64,000 bases of DNA. It comes from Trebonia sp963785645 (lineage in GTDB: Bacteria > Actinomycetota > Actinomycetes > Streptosporangiales > Streptosporangiaceae). A program made the position numbers and the translations under genes. This document shows positions 33,393 to 42,844 of this stretch, piece after piece; within the stretch, counting starts at the first letter, position 1, and each line of letters begins with the position of its first letter. The notes under the pieces were generated by a model. That model worked only from the letters and a program-made list of their open reading frames with translations, did no database searches and was not told where the DNA came from. The DNA lies in the NCBI GenBank assembly GCA_963785645.1, contig CAWAWG010000001.1:442157-506156 (forward strand). Reading direction: 5' to 3'.

Positions 33393-34686
33393 GCGGTCTT
33401 CCACACCTGCTCCGCCTGGGACTGCCAGGTGGTCAGGATCGAGGTGAGCTGGCCGGGGTTCTGGATGAAGTCGATCAGCGCGGTGTTCGCCGTGTTCTGC
33501 AGGGCGTCGGTCGAGTCCCGGTTGAAGAACTGGGTCAGCTGGCTGGCCGCGGCCAGCATCGCCTTGCCCTTCTGCACCAGCGGCGTATGTCGGCGAGGCG
33601 GCCTGCGGGTTGGCCGGGATGACCGTGCCGGAGGAGGTCTGCGTCCACAGGTTCTGCGCCGCCGGCGTGGCCATCCAGGTCATGAAGTCCATGCACGGCC
33701 GGCGGCGTTGTGCGTGCGTGAGCTGGCGAACAGGCCGTCGGTCGGCGCCTCCTCCGCGTCCGGGACGGACGGGTCGATGACGGGGAACTTGAAGAAGTCG
33801 AGGTCGTCGAGCGAGCCCTTCGGGCACCGCGTCGGCGAAGAAGGTGCCGGTCAGCAGCATGCCGACCTGGCCCTGCAGGAGCTGGTTGGTGGCCTCCTGC
33901 CAGCTGACCGCGGTGCCGTTCGGGTCGAAGTACGGCAGCACCTGCTTCCAGGTCGTTGAAGATGTCGACCACCTTGGGGTCGGTGAAGCTGTGCTTGCCC
34001 TGGAGCAGCGCGCGGTGGAAGTCGGCGCCGTTGAGCCGGATGTCGAAGTAGTCGAACCAGGCCGAGGCCACCCATGCGGTCCTGGCCCGGCGCGCCGAGG
34101 CCGATCGGTATGACGTTCTTGGACTTGATGGCCGCGGCACAGCTTCAGGAAGTCGGACCAGGTCGTCGGCTCGCTCAGGCCCCACTTGGCGAACTGGGAC
34201 TTGCGGTAGAACACGCCCCACCAGTAGTAGTCGGTGGGCACGAAGATCTGCTTGCCGGCCGTGTCGGTGCTCAGCGACTTGAGCGCGGCCGGGTAGTTGC
34301 CCATGGTCTTCCAGGCTTCGCTGACGTCGAGCAGCAGCCCCTGCGAGGCGTAGTGGTCGGCGTCGTTGCCCGCGTACCACGTGTAGATGTCCGGCGGGTT
34401 CGCGGAGGTCAGGTACGTCGGCAGCAGCGGCTGGTAGGTGGTCGCCGCCACCGTGTTGAGCTTCACCGTGTACTTGCTCTGCTTGTTGTACGCGGCGACC
34501 AGGGCCTGCATCGCCTGTCTCCGCCAGCGGCGAGGACAGGTCGGACTGCAGGGTGATCGCGCCGCCGGCTGGGCCGAGCCGCCGCTGCTCGCGGTCGATG
34601 TGGCGCACCCGCCGAGCACCGCCGCCGCGCCGAGGGCCCCCGCCCCGGCGAACAGGCCGCGGCGGGAAAGGTGTATAGCTGGACAT
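33389..34686 (-). pseudogene. Extracellular sugar-binding lipoprotein, multiply frameshifted
   Basis: ATG 34686 has GGGAGC upstream. The signal peptide reads across a frame change as SRRGLFAGAGALGAAAVLGG and C, with a lipobox. Later parts include QALVAAYNKQSKYTVKLNTV, NPPDIYTWYAGNDADHYASQ, PTDYYWWGVFYRKSQFAKWG, QEATNQLLQGQVGMLLTGTF and FMTWMATPAAQNLWTQTSSG, ending KTA at 33389. About six frame changes occur. The protein is a family 1 solute-binding protein of CUT1 importers; in this context it probably binds alpha-galactosides. Confidence 0.75.
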
Positions 34687-34728
34687 TGACTGCTCCCTGT
34701 GTACGGATGGGGCGGGTTGCGACATGCT

Positions 34729-36965
34729 TCAGAGCTCGATCAGGTGCACGTGCCCGTCGATGCCGCGGTAGGTGATCCAGGCGTAGCCCGTCGTCGCCGG
34801 CCGCGGCGCCGAACGCGCCGTTGTAGTCGTCGCTGGTGAACTCGCCCCGCTCGAACCAGCCGCTCCACGAGCCGGAGGCCAGGTTGTTCTCCCAGAGCGT
34901 GTAGTCCGAGGCGCGGGCGAACAGGTACACGCGGCCCTCGGTCTCAAGCAGCGTGGGACTGTCGCTGACGGTGCCGCCCAGGCTCGTCCAGCCGGACCAC
35001 TGGCCCGCGGCGCGCGGACGTGTTCAGCCAGACGCTGTCGTCGTTGGCGCGGATCGGCGACGTACGTGGTCGTGCCGTCGGTCACCGCCGAGGGCCGGCC
35101 GTAGACGGACAGGCCGGCCGGGGCGCCGATGGCGCTCCAGCCGCCGGCCGCCGCGCAGGGTCCAGATCTGGCCGTCGGTGCCGGTGGCGGTCAGGGTCCA
35201 TGCGCCGGGGCCGGTGTAGGCGACGGTCGGCGCGTCGGCGAGGCTGCCGCCGAGCGAGATCCACGTACCCCAGGCGCCGCCGCCCGCACCGCTAGGAAGG
35301 TGCGCCGGTAGGCATGCCCGTCGGTGCCGAGAACGAACAGGTCGATCGAGCCGTCAGGGGCCGCGTAGGCGGCGGGCTGCCCGGCGATGCGGCCGCCGAC
35401 CGGGCCGCCGAGGTCGGTCCAGGCACCGGTCCAGGCGCCGGAGTTCGCGGTGGTCTGCTCCTCGAGTCCGCCGTTGGCGCCGCGCACGAACGCGGCCGAG
35501 TCGGCGTCGCTGACGCGGACCAGGGCCGGGTCGCCGGCCGCGTTGCCGCCCAGGCTGGTGCCGGGAAGCGCGTCGGTACCGGCCAGCAGCAGCATCGCGG
35601 TGCCGTCGGCCGGCACGGTCGCGGTGTAGGAGCCGGTGAACGGGCCGAGGCTCCGCCGGGCGGTGAGGTCGCGCACCGAGACGCTGCCGGACAGGCCTGC
35701 CTCGGCGAACTGGACCGTCATGCTCTGCGCCGTGTCCGAGGTGTTGAGCAGCACGACGGAGCGCCGCCCGCTGCCCGACAGCACCTTGCTGTACACGGTG
35801 CCGTTCGCGGTCGAGTCGATCGCGACGCCCTGGATGTCCAGCGGGTCCTGGTCCACCGCCAGGATCTCAGGGTTCTTCAGCACGTCGATCATGCTCGGCG
35901 GCAGGGTGCGCGGGTCGGAGCCGAGGACGAGCGGCGAGCCCATCTCGGCCCACATCTCGAACTGGGCGATGGACTGGGTCTCGTCGAGCTCGTAGCCGCC
36001 GCCCGATAGCTTGCGCATCGGGATGAGGTAGTCCGGGTCGTTGTAGTGGCCGGGACCCTGCGCCTCGGGGTGCGCCTCGTTGTCGTCGATGTTGCGCAGC
36101 ACGTCGGCGAACTCGCCGGCCGTCGGGGTGCCGTAGGCGATGTCCGTGTCGGTCCGCCAGGAGTCCGCGATCGTCGGCCCGAACGTGTAGTTGTACCAGG
36201 CGTCGTCGGTCGCCGGGTTCGGCTCGCCCCACGCCGGGGTCAGCGGATTGCACAGGTTCAGCAGCATCTTCCGGCCCGATTTCGCGACCGCCTGGCTGAA
36301 CTGCGCGTAGGCGGGACCGGGGGCCGTGTCCTCGGCGATGCCGCACAGGAAGTCGACCTTGATCGCGTCGATCCCCCAGGCCGCGAACTGGTCGGCGTCC
36401 TGCTGGTAGTGGCCGCCGCTCGCGAGGCCGCAGTTCACGCCGTTGTACACCCCGGCGTCGGTGTAGATGCCGGCCTTGAGTCCGCGCGCGTGCAGCCACT
36501 TCACCAGCGCGGGGATGCCGTCGGGGAACTCGGCCGGATTCGCGACCAGTTCGCCGCCGGCGTTGCGCGGCGGCGAGGCCTGCCACCCGCCGTCGAGCCA
36601 GACGTAGTCGTAGCCGGCCTTCGCCAGGCCGCTCTTCAGCAGGAAGTTCGCGACGCTCTGCACACCGCTCTGCGTCACCGCCCCGCCGAGTGTGTAGTAC
36701 GTGTTCCACCCCATGTAAGGGGTCGGATCAAGTCCGCTGTCGTAGTACGCCGGCGAGCCCTGAGCGCTGACTTGGCCGGCTGCGCCACGGCGGCCGGAAC
36801 GGCGGCCGGACCTGATGCGGAGGCGGATGCCGCGGTGGCGGCGCTCGCCGCACCGCCCTGAACCGACAGGGCGATGACCGCCCCGACGGCCAGTGCCGCC
36901 GGCGTCCACCGCCGCCGGGCGCGTCGGCCTGAGCGCCGACGCCGTGCGCGGAACGAATCTGGCAT
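34729..36965 (-). pseudogene. Secreted GH27-type alpha-galactosidase with C-terminal repeat domain, frameshifted
   Basis: From ATG 36965 a signal peptide (LAVGAVIALSVQGGAASA) is followed, after a frame change near 36765, by the catalytic barrel: PTPYMGWNTYYTLGGAVTQS, YDYVWLDGGWQA, nucleophile Asp in IDAIKVDFLCG and acid/base Asp in SWRTDTDI, then PDYLIPMRKLSGGGYELDET. A beta-sandwich follows (RRSVVLLNTSDTAQSMTVQF). The rest, in shifting frames from about 35290 to the stop at 34729, has repeated WxxxGxP...VxxTGTDG-like blades reminiscent of a beta-propeller or lectin. The enzyme should release galactose from galactosides outside the cell and feed the importer encoded next. Confidence 0.8.
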
Positions 36966-37098
36966 GCGTTCGAATCTCCGTCGTCGTTGACTGCTGAGTG
37001 CCGTTCACCCCGGCAAGTTCGCCGGCGACCGGGGGAGCAGACATGACGGTGCCACACGCGAGCAGACGCGTCAAGAATTATTCATAATTAATGGATTA

Positions 37099-37114
37099 TT
37101 GTCGCTAGCGACAA
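37099..37114. promoter_or_regulatory. 16-bp perfect palindrome, putative operator
   Basis: TTGTCGCTAGCGACAA is perfectly symmetric and lies in an AT-rich patch (37076-37100) 134 bp upstream of the alpha-galactosidase start. TTGT...ACAA ends and a GTC/GAC core are typical of GntR-type operators. The cluster's own FadR-type regulator is the obvious candidate, by inference. Confidence 0.55.
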
Positions 37115-37357
37115 CGGGCCGAGCCGCGAGCAGCGAGGAGGGACAAGGAAGAGCGCGTGCCGGTGGCCGTCCGCGCGGGATCTGACCGCGGTCCCGGCCG
37201 AGCTCGCCGGTGATCCAGAACGAAGGGTGGCGCCTGCTGGAGGTCACCGGCCCGCGGCCGCGTGTACCGAGCGCTATCGATGCCGGCCGAAGCGGGCGGA
37301 GCGAACATTCATGGCATACACGTAGAGTTACTAATTTGTAGTGCAGAGCGCGTAATT

Positions 37358-37369
37358 ATTCTTAAGAAT
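37358..37369. promoter_or_regulatory. AT-rich palindrome before the membrane-protein pair
   Basis: ATTCTTAAGAAT is a 12-bp perfect palindrome 69 bp before the GTG start of the first membrane-protein gene. The rest of the 36966-37437 interval holds no convincing gene. The corresponding region of the second paralogue does not keep the palindrome, although TTCCCTG-AGTTGCCCTGT is shared between both leaders. Confidence 0.3.
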
Positions 37370-37437
37370 TGACTAGAGTTCCCTGTAGTTGCCCTGTACG
37401 TCAGTCGATGCTCACAAAATCCAGGCCTGGGGGATTA

Positions 37438-39312
37438 GTGGATGCCACCGACTCCGGGACAAGCCTTGACGTGCCGCCGCAGGTCGCACCCTCGCCTGTC
37501 CCGCGATTCCGGTTTGCTGTAGTCCGGCGGTTCATCACCGGCGCTCCGCGCACAGTGCTGTCAGGAAAGACAGTGCTGTCCGGAAAGACAGTGCTGTCCG
37601 CAAGCGCGGTGTGGCAAGGACTGATCGCGCTTGCGATCTACCTGACCGTGTTCATCGTCGGATACGGACGGCCGCTGGCCGCCCATCTGGACGTGCCGGA
37701 TCTGCGGCAGTACTGGACCGACCCGAACTTCTACACCTGGGCCATGCAGTGGTGGCCCTATGCGGTGTCGCACGGGATCAACCCGCTCTACTCGCACCAG
37801 ATCGGGGCGCCGGGCGGTTACAACCTGGCCTGGGCGACCACCACTCCCTCCGTGGGCCTGCTCATGTGGCCGGTCACGGCCGTGTTCGGCATCCTGGTGT
37901 CGTTCAACGTGATGGTGCTGACCGTGCCGGCGGTCTCGGCCTGGGCCGCCTTCGTGGCGACCCGCCGGCTGACCGGCCGGTTCTGGGCGGCGCTGCTGGC
38001 CGGCACCGTCTACGGACTGACACCGTTCGAGCTGGTGCACGACTGGCAGGGGCAGCCGAATCTCACCGTGATCGCGCTCCTGCCGCTCATGGTGTACCTG
38101 GTCGTGCGCTGGTGGGACGGGTCACTGGGCCGGACCTGGTTCGTGGTCTGGATGACCGGCGCCATGGCCCTGGAGTTCTACACCTTCAACGAGGCCTTCG
38201 TCGACATGACCGTGGTAGGGGCGGGCGGCCTGGTGATCGGCTTCGCCGTCGCCGGCCGCGCCAACCGGCGACAAGGTAGCCAAGCTGAGCTTGCTCACCG
38301 CCATCGCCTACGTCGGCGCGGTCCTGCTCGCGTCGCCCTACCTGGTCTACTCGCTGCGGCACTACCCGAAGGCGTTCAGCAGGCAGCTGCCGGACTTCTC
38401 TCTGCACCTGGTCCGAATGGTGCTGCCGGTGTCGGACAAGCTCTTCGGCGTAACGTCGCTGATCCGCTACTCCAACCACCTGGGCCGCGTGGACATCGAC
38501 GACTACCTGGGTCTCCCGCTCCTGCTGATCCCGTTCGCGCTGGTCCTGTTCGCCCGGTCGAACCGGGTCGCCCGGCTGCTGGCCATCGGGCTCGTATTCG
38601 TGACCGCGCTCGCCGCGGGCCCCACCTTGATCATCGGCAACAGGGAACTCGTCCACCTGCCGTGGGGCGGCCTGTGGAGCCTGCCGATCGCGCGCAGCGC
38701 CGAGCCTTCCCGGCTCATCATCTTCGTCTACCTGGTGGCCTCGATCGCCCTGGCCCTGTGGCTGGCGGCGCCCGGCCAGGAGCAGGCTGCATCCTGGCCG
38801 CGCGCTGGGGCCTCGGCCTGCTGGCGGTCGCGGTTCTCCTCGCTGACCTGCCCACATCGAACGAGGCGGTGGATCCCGTCCCGCTCGGCTATCAGCCGCC
38901 GGCGACGATGCGTCCGGCCAACCAGCTGCCGCCGTTCATCACCGATGGCCTGTACCGGCGGTACCTGCGGCCGGGCGAGACCGTCGTGATCGTCACCTAC
39001 CGTGGCAACGCCGGGCTGCTGTTCCAGGCCGACGCGGACTTCTACTTCCGGATCGCGGGCGGCTTCATCAACGACTCGCTCACGACGCGGCAGGACGCCC
39101 TTCCGGCCCCGGTCGGGGAACTCGGCCACGCCACCCCGGCGCGGATCGCGCAGTTCAAGAGCTACGTTCGCTCGGCTGGCATCGGCGCCATCGTCGTCGA
39201 GCAGGCCTGGGCCCAGCCGTGGATGCTGACCGTCTTCCGCCAGGCCGGCCTGCGCGGCACCTCGGTCGGCGGCGTGACCGTTTACAACACCGGCGACGGG
39301 AATGCCGGATAG
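37438..39312 (+). pseudogene. Multi-pass membrane protein, paralogue A, two compensating frameshifts
   Basis: GTG 37438 (VDATDSGTSLDVPP) is supported by the identical GTGGATGCCACC start of paralogue B. The protein has about ten membrane segments, an early QYWTDPNFYTWAMQWWPYAV periplasmic-loop motif, and a C-terminal soluble part (ILVEQAW-like, GGVTVYNTG). The frame changes near 38268 and returns near 38790; corrected, it is about 625 aa. The layout resembles GT-C-type integral membrane glycosyltransferases, but no catalytic motif can be fixed. Near the start an 18-bp repeat encodes TVLSGK in series. Confidence 0.65.
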
Positions 39313-39451
39313 AGAATCCAGGGCGGATACACACAGTTACTAAATTGTTGGTGCGGGCTCGCATATCCGCTGAAGACCTGGTTAGGGTTCCCTGCAGTTG
39401 CCCTGTGCGTCAAGCACTGTACGACGGGCATGCGCGAAACGCGGGGGACAC

Positions 39452-41323
39452 GTGGATGCCACCAGCTCGGGGACACGGCCGGCCGGCGCGCTGCGGTTGC
39501 CCGTCGCCGTCCGGATCCCGAGCCCGGCGCTTCAGGGACTGCTCGCGCTCGCGGTCTACCTCACGGGTTTCATCCTCGCGGCCGGGATGCCGCTCATCAG
39601 CCACCTGAACGTGCCGAACCTCAGGCAGTACTGGACCGACCCGCAGTTCTACGCCTGGTCAATGCGCTGGTGGCCCTATGCCGTGTCGCACCTGGACCAA
39701 CCCGCTGTACTCAACCGAGATCGGGGCGCCGCAGGGCTACAACCTGGCCTGGGCGAGCACCACTCCTTCCGTTGACCTGCTGATGTGGCCGGTCACGGCC
39801 GCGTTCGGCGTGCTGGTCTCCTACAACTTCGTGCTGCTGCTGGTGCCGCCGGCCTCGGCCTGGGCGGCCTTCATCGCCGCGCGCCGGCTGACCGGACGGT
39901 TCTGGCCTGCGCTGCTGGCCGGCGCCGTCTACGGCTTCTCTCCCTACGAACTGGTACACAACTGGCAGGGCCAGTCCGAACCTCACGGTGATCTTGCTGT
40001 TCCCGCTCATGGTGTACCTGGTGCTGCTGTGGTGGGACGGCACCTTGAAAGGGCCGGGGTTCGTCATCTGGCTGACGCTCGCCATGGCTCTGGAGTTCTA
40101 CACCTTTAACGAGGCGTTCGCCGAGATGACCGCGGTATGGGCGGGCGGGCTGGTGATCGGCCTTGCGGTCGCCGGGCGCGCCGCGTGGCGCAAGGTGGCG
40201 CGGCTAGCCGGGCTGGCCGCGGTCGCCTACGCCAGCGCCGTCGTGCTGGCCGCGCCGTACCTGATCTACGCGCTGCGGCACTACCAGGGCGCGCTCACCA
40301 GGCAGCGGCCGGCCTTCTCGCTGCAGTTCGTCCGGCTGATCCTGCCAACGTCGCAGCAGATGTTCGGCCTGACTCCCACGTTGATCACCTACTCCAACCG
40401 GATCGGCCGGACCGGAATCGACGACTACGTGGGCATTCCGCTGCTCGTCATCCTGCTGCTGCTGGCCGTGTTCGCCTGGTCGGACCGCCGATGCCGGCTG
40501 CTGGCCATCGGCTTCGCGTTCGTGCTCGCGCTCGCCGCCGGTCCCGTTCTGGTCATCACCTCCCGGAGCACCTTCGCGCTGCCGTGGGCCACGCTGTGGA
40601 CCCTGCCGATCGCGCGGAGCGCCGAACCCTCACGGTTCATCGTCTTTCTTACGCTGGCACTGGCGTTCGCGCTGGCGCTCTGGCTGGCGGCCCCGGCTAA
40701 GAGCAAGCCGGTCCTGGCGGCGCGCTGGGCCCTCGGCCTGCTGGCGGTCGCGGCCGTCATCACCGACACGCCCACGTCCTATCAGGCGATAAGTCCGCTC
40801 CCGCCCCCGCCGTACTACCTACCGCCCGCTTCCATGCGAGCCGTCAACCCGTTGCCGGCATTCATCACCCAGGGCCTTTACCGGCGCTACCTGCGCCCGG
40901 GTGAGATCGTCGTGGTACTGACGCACCGCGGTAACGCCGGGATGCTGTTCCAGGCCGCCGCCGAGCTTCTACTTCAGGATCGCCGGCGGCTACATCAACG
41001 CGTCGCTTACGCCGACCGACGCCATCCCGCACGCTCTCACGCTGGCCGCCCACCCGAGCCAGGCCGCGGACCAGCTGCTCGCGGACTACCTTCACTCGTC
41101 CGGGGTGGGCGCCATCCTTGTCGAGCAGGCCTGGGAAGACCCGTGGATGAACAACCTTGACACCAAACTCGGCATGCACGGCCCGTCGGCAGGCGGCGTA
41201 ACCGTCTACCCCGTCGGGCCGTGGCTCGCTAGCCAGGCTCGTTTGGCGGAGCTGTCCCATCGAGCTCACGAGGCTCATCTTCACCGTGAGACTCATCGGC
41301 CCCAACCGGCACAACGGACCTAA
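39452..41323 (+). pseudogene. Multi-pass membrane protein, paralogue B, frameshifted
   Basis: This gene is a tandem copy of the one upstream, with shared QYWTDPxFYxWxMxWWPYAV, WPVTAxFGxLVS, ALEFYTFNEAF, LPIARSAEPSR and GLYRRYLRPGE motifs. Frames change near 39695, 39975 and 40965; the last part reads INASLTPTDAIPHALT and VEQAWEDPWMNNLDTKLG. The corrected length is about 620 aa. The end at 41323 overlaps the convergent LPG-synthase-type gene by 95 bp. A glycosyltransferase-like membrane role is inferred from topology only. Confidence 0.65.
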
Positions 41324-42542
41324 CCGGCGCATCGTCCGGCTGCTTGCTGGTGGCCAGCATCCGGGGCAACGCCGACCAGAAGGTGCCCTTGCCCGAATGG
41401 TTATGGGGCTTCACCTTCAGCGACACGAACGCGAGGGCGCCGGTCGGGATCGGCAGCCAGAAGTTGACCACCCGCCAGCCGAGCACCCCGAGCGTGGCCA
41501 CGCTCCTGGTCACGCCGAAGCCGACGAGCAGCAGGGGGGCGATGGAGTCCACCACCCCGAGCCCGCCCGGCGTGATCGGCAGCGCGCCCGCCACGTTCGC
41601 GATCCCGTAGGCCGCGAACAACTCGATCGGGTTGGCCAGGTGGCCGAACGCGGCCACGAAGCACCACAGCGAGGCCGCGTCGAGCAGCCAGTTGAGCGAG
41701 GCCCACACCAGCGACCAGGCCATGACCCGCTTATCCCGGGCGAGGAGCGAGAACGACTTGGCCGCCTCAAGCACGGCCCGCTCAACCCGCTCACCGCTCA
41801 GGAACGGCACCTTGTCGCCCACCACCCGCAGCACCCGGGAGGCGAACCCCGCCCCGCGCATGATGCCGTACACCAGGATCCCGACCCCGGCCAGCACGAT
41901 CGACCCGATGATGGCGACCGTCGCGTAAATGGGCTGGAATCCCGCGAGCGGGATGGAGATGATCAGCGAGAGCCACAGGAGCACGTTCAGCACCACGGTC
42001 GAGCCGATCCCCTTGGCCGCCATCATCACCGTGGCGTCGTTGCCGGAGATGCCCTCGTTCGTGAACAGCTTGAACCCGAGCGCCGCGGTGCCGAGCGTCC
42101 CCGCCGGGATGACGTGCGCGACCGCCGCCGCCGACAGGTCGATGCGGAACAGCGTCCACAGGCCCGGCTTGGGACCAGGCGGCAGCAGCACCTTGGTCAG
42201 CACCGCGTAGCAGAACAGCGACACGCCTTCGAGCACCACGCCCGCGGCCACCCACCAGGCGCTCACCCGGCCGAGCAGATACAGGTTCTTGCTGGCGCCG
42301 ACCAGCTCGGGCACGACCAGGTACTCGATCACCAGCGCGAGGATGAAGAGGAGCGCGATCCGCCGCGCCGGCTTGGCCAGCAGGGACAGCCAGACCCGCC
42401 ACGGCAGCGACAGCCAGGCTTGCCACGGCCGCCAGCGATCCCGCGGGCGGCTGGGTGCCGTGTCGGGCTTGTCGTTCGCCGCCGGTTCGCTGCTCACCGC
42501 CGGCTCGTCGTTCGCCACCGGCACGTCGTCGCTAGACCACAT
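41229..42542 (-). CDS. LPG-synthase TM-domain (flippase-like) membrane protein
   Basis: The 437-aa protein has a Pro/Asp-rich cytoplasmic start and about eight membrane segments with motifs of the UPF0104/LPG_synthase_TM family (RIDLSAAAVAHVIPAGTLGT, GIANVAGALPITPGGLGVVD). Members transfer amino acids to lipids only when fused to a synthetase domain; stand-alone forms such as this one are linked to lipid or glycan flipping. The neighbouring GT-C-like membrane proteins point to envelope glycan or lipid work. The frame is intact, unlike its neighbours. Confidence 0.85.
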   Translation of the reverse strand: MWSSDDVPVANDEPAVSSEPAANDKPDTAPSRPRDRWRPWQAWLSLPWRVWLSLLAKPARRIALLFILALVIEYLVVPELVGASKNLYLLGRVSAWWVAAGVVLEGVSLFCYAVLTKVLLPPGPKPGLWTLFRIDLSAAAVAHVIPAGTLGTAALGFKLFTNEGISGNDATVMMAAKGIGSTVVLNVLLWLSLIISIPLAGFQPIYATVAIIGSIVLAGVGILVYGIMRGAGFASRVLRVVGDKVPFLSGERVERAVLEAAKSFSLLARDKRVMAWSLVWASLNWLLDAASLWCFVAAFGHLANPIELFAAYGIANVAGALPITPGGLGVVDSIAPLLLVGFGVTRSVATLGVLGWRVVNFWLPIPTGALAFVSLKVKPHNHSGKGTFWSALPRMLATSKQPDDAPVRSVVPVGADESHGEDEPRELDGTAPPNEPG

Positions 42543-42780
42543 GCTCCACAGCTACCCGATTCTCCAGACCTATCGCCTGGCTCGTGGTCGTTTGCCCGGA
42601 ACCCCGCCGCCCCCTGCGCAGAAACCCGTGATCCACGGCAAACCCGTCAGCTGAGATCGCCCCCGGCCCTGCGTCAACGGCGCGGACATTAGGAGTATTC
42701 CGCACCAATCCGGCTTCCTCCCACCGGCCCCCCTTCGCCACCGTCACCGGGCGCGGGCCAAACCCGGGCCGCAACGCCGA

Positions 42781-42821
42781 CGGGGCGGATCTGATCGCAA
42801 ACCGCGATCGGATCCGCCCCG
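42781..42821 (-). terminator. Hairpin after the MFS gene
   Basis: An 18-bp stem with one mismatch (42781-42798 with 42804-42821; arms begin CGGGGCGGATC and end GATCCGCCCCG) lies 24 bases beyond the MFS stop. The loop is five bases. It probably ends the MFS transcript. The remaining ~240 bp up to 42542 hold nothing I can identify. Confidence 0.65.
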
Positions 42822-42844
42822 TCGAATCGAGCGGCTTGCGCAGA

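Noticed and set aside
37105..37308. 67-aa minus-strand ORF upstream of the membrane-protein pair
   Set aside because: Arg/Pro/Ser-rich composition without motif, in a control region; no ribosome-binding site.
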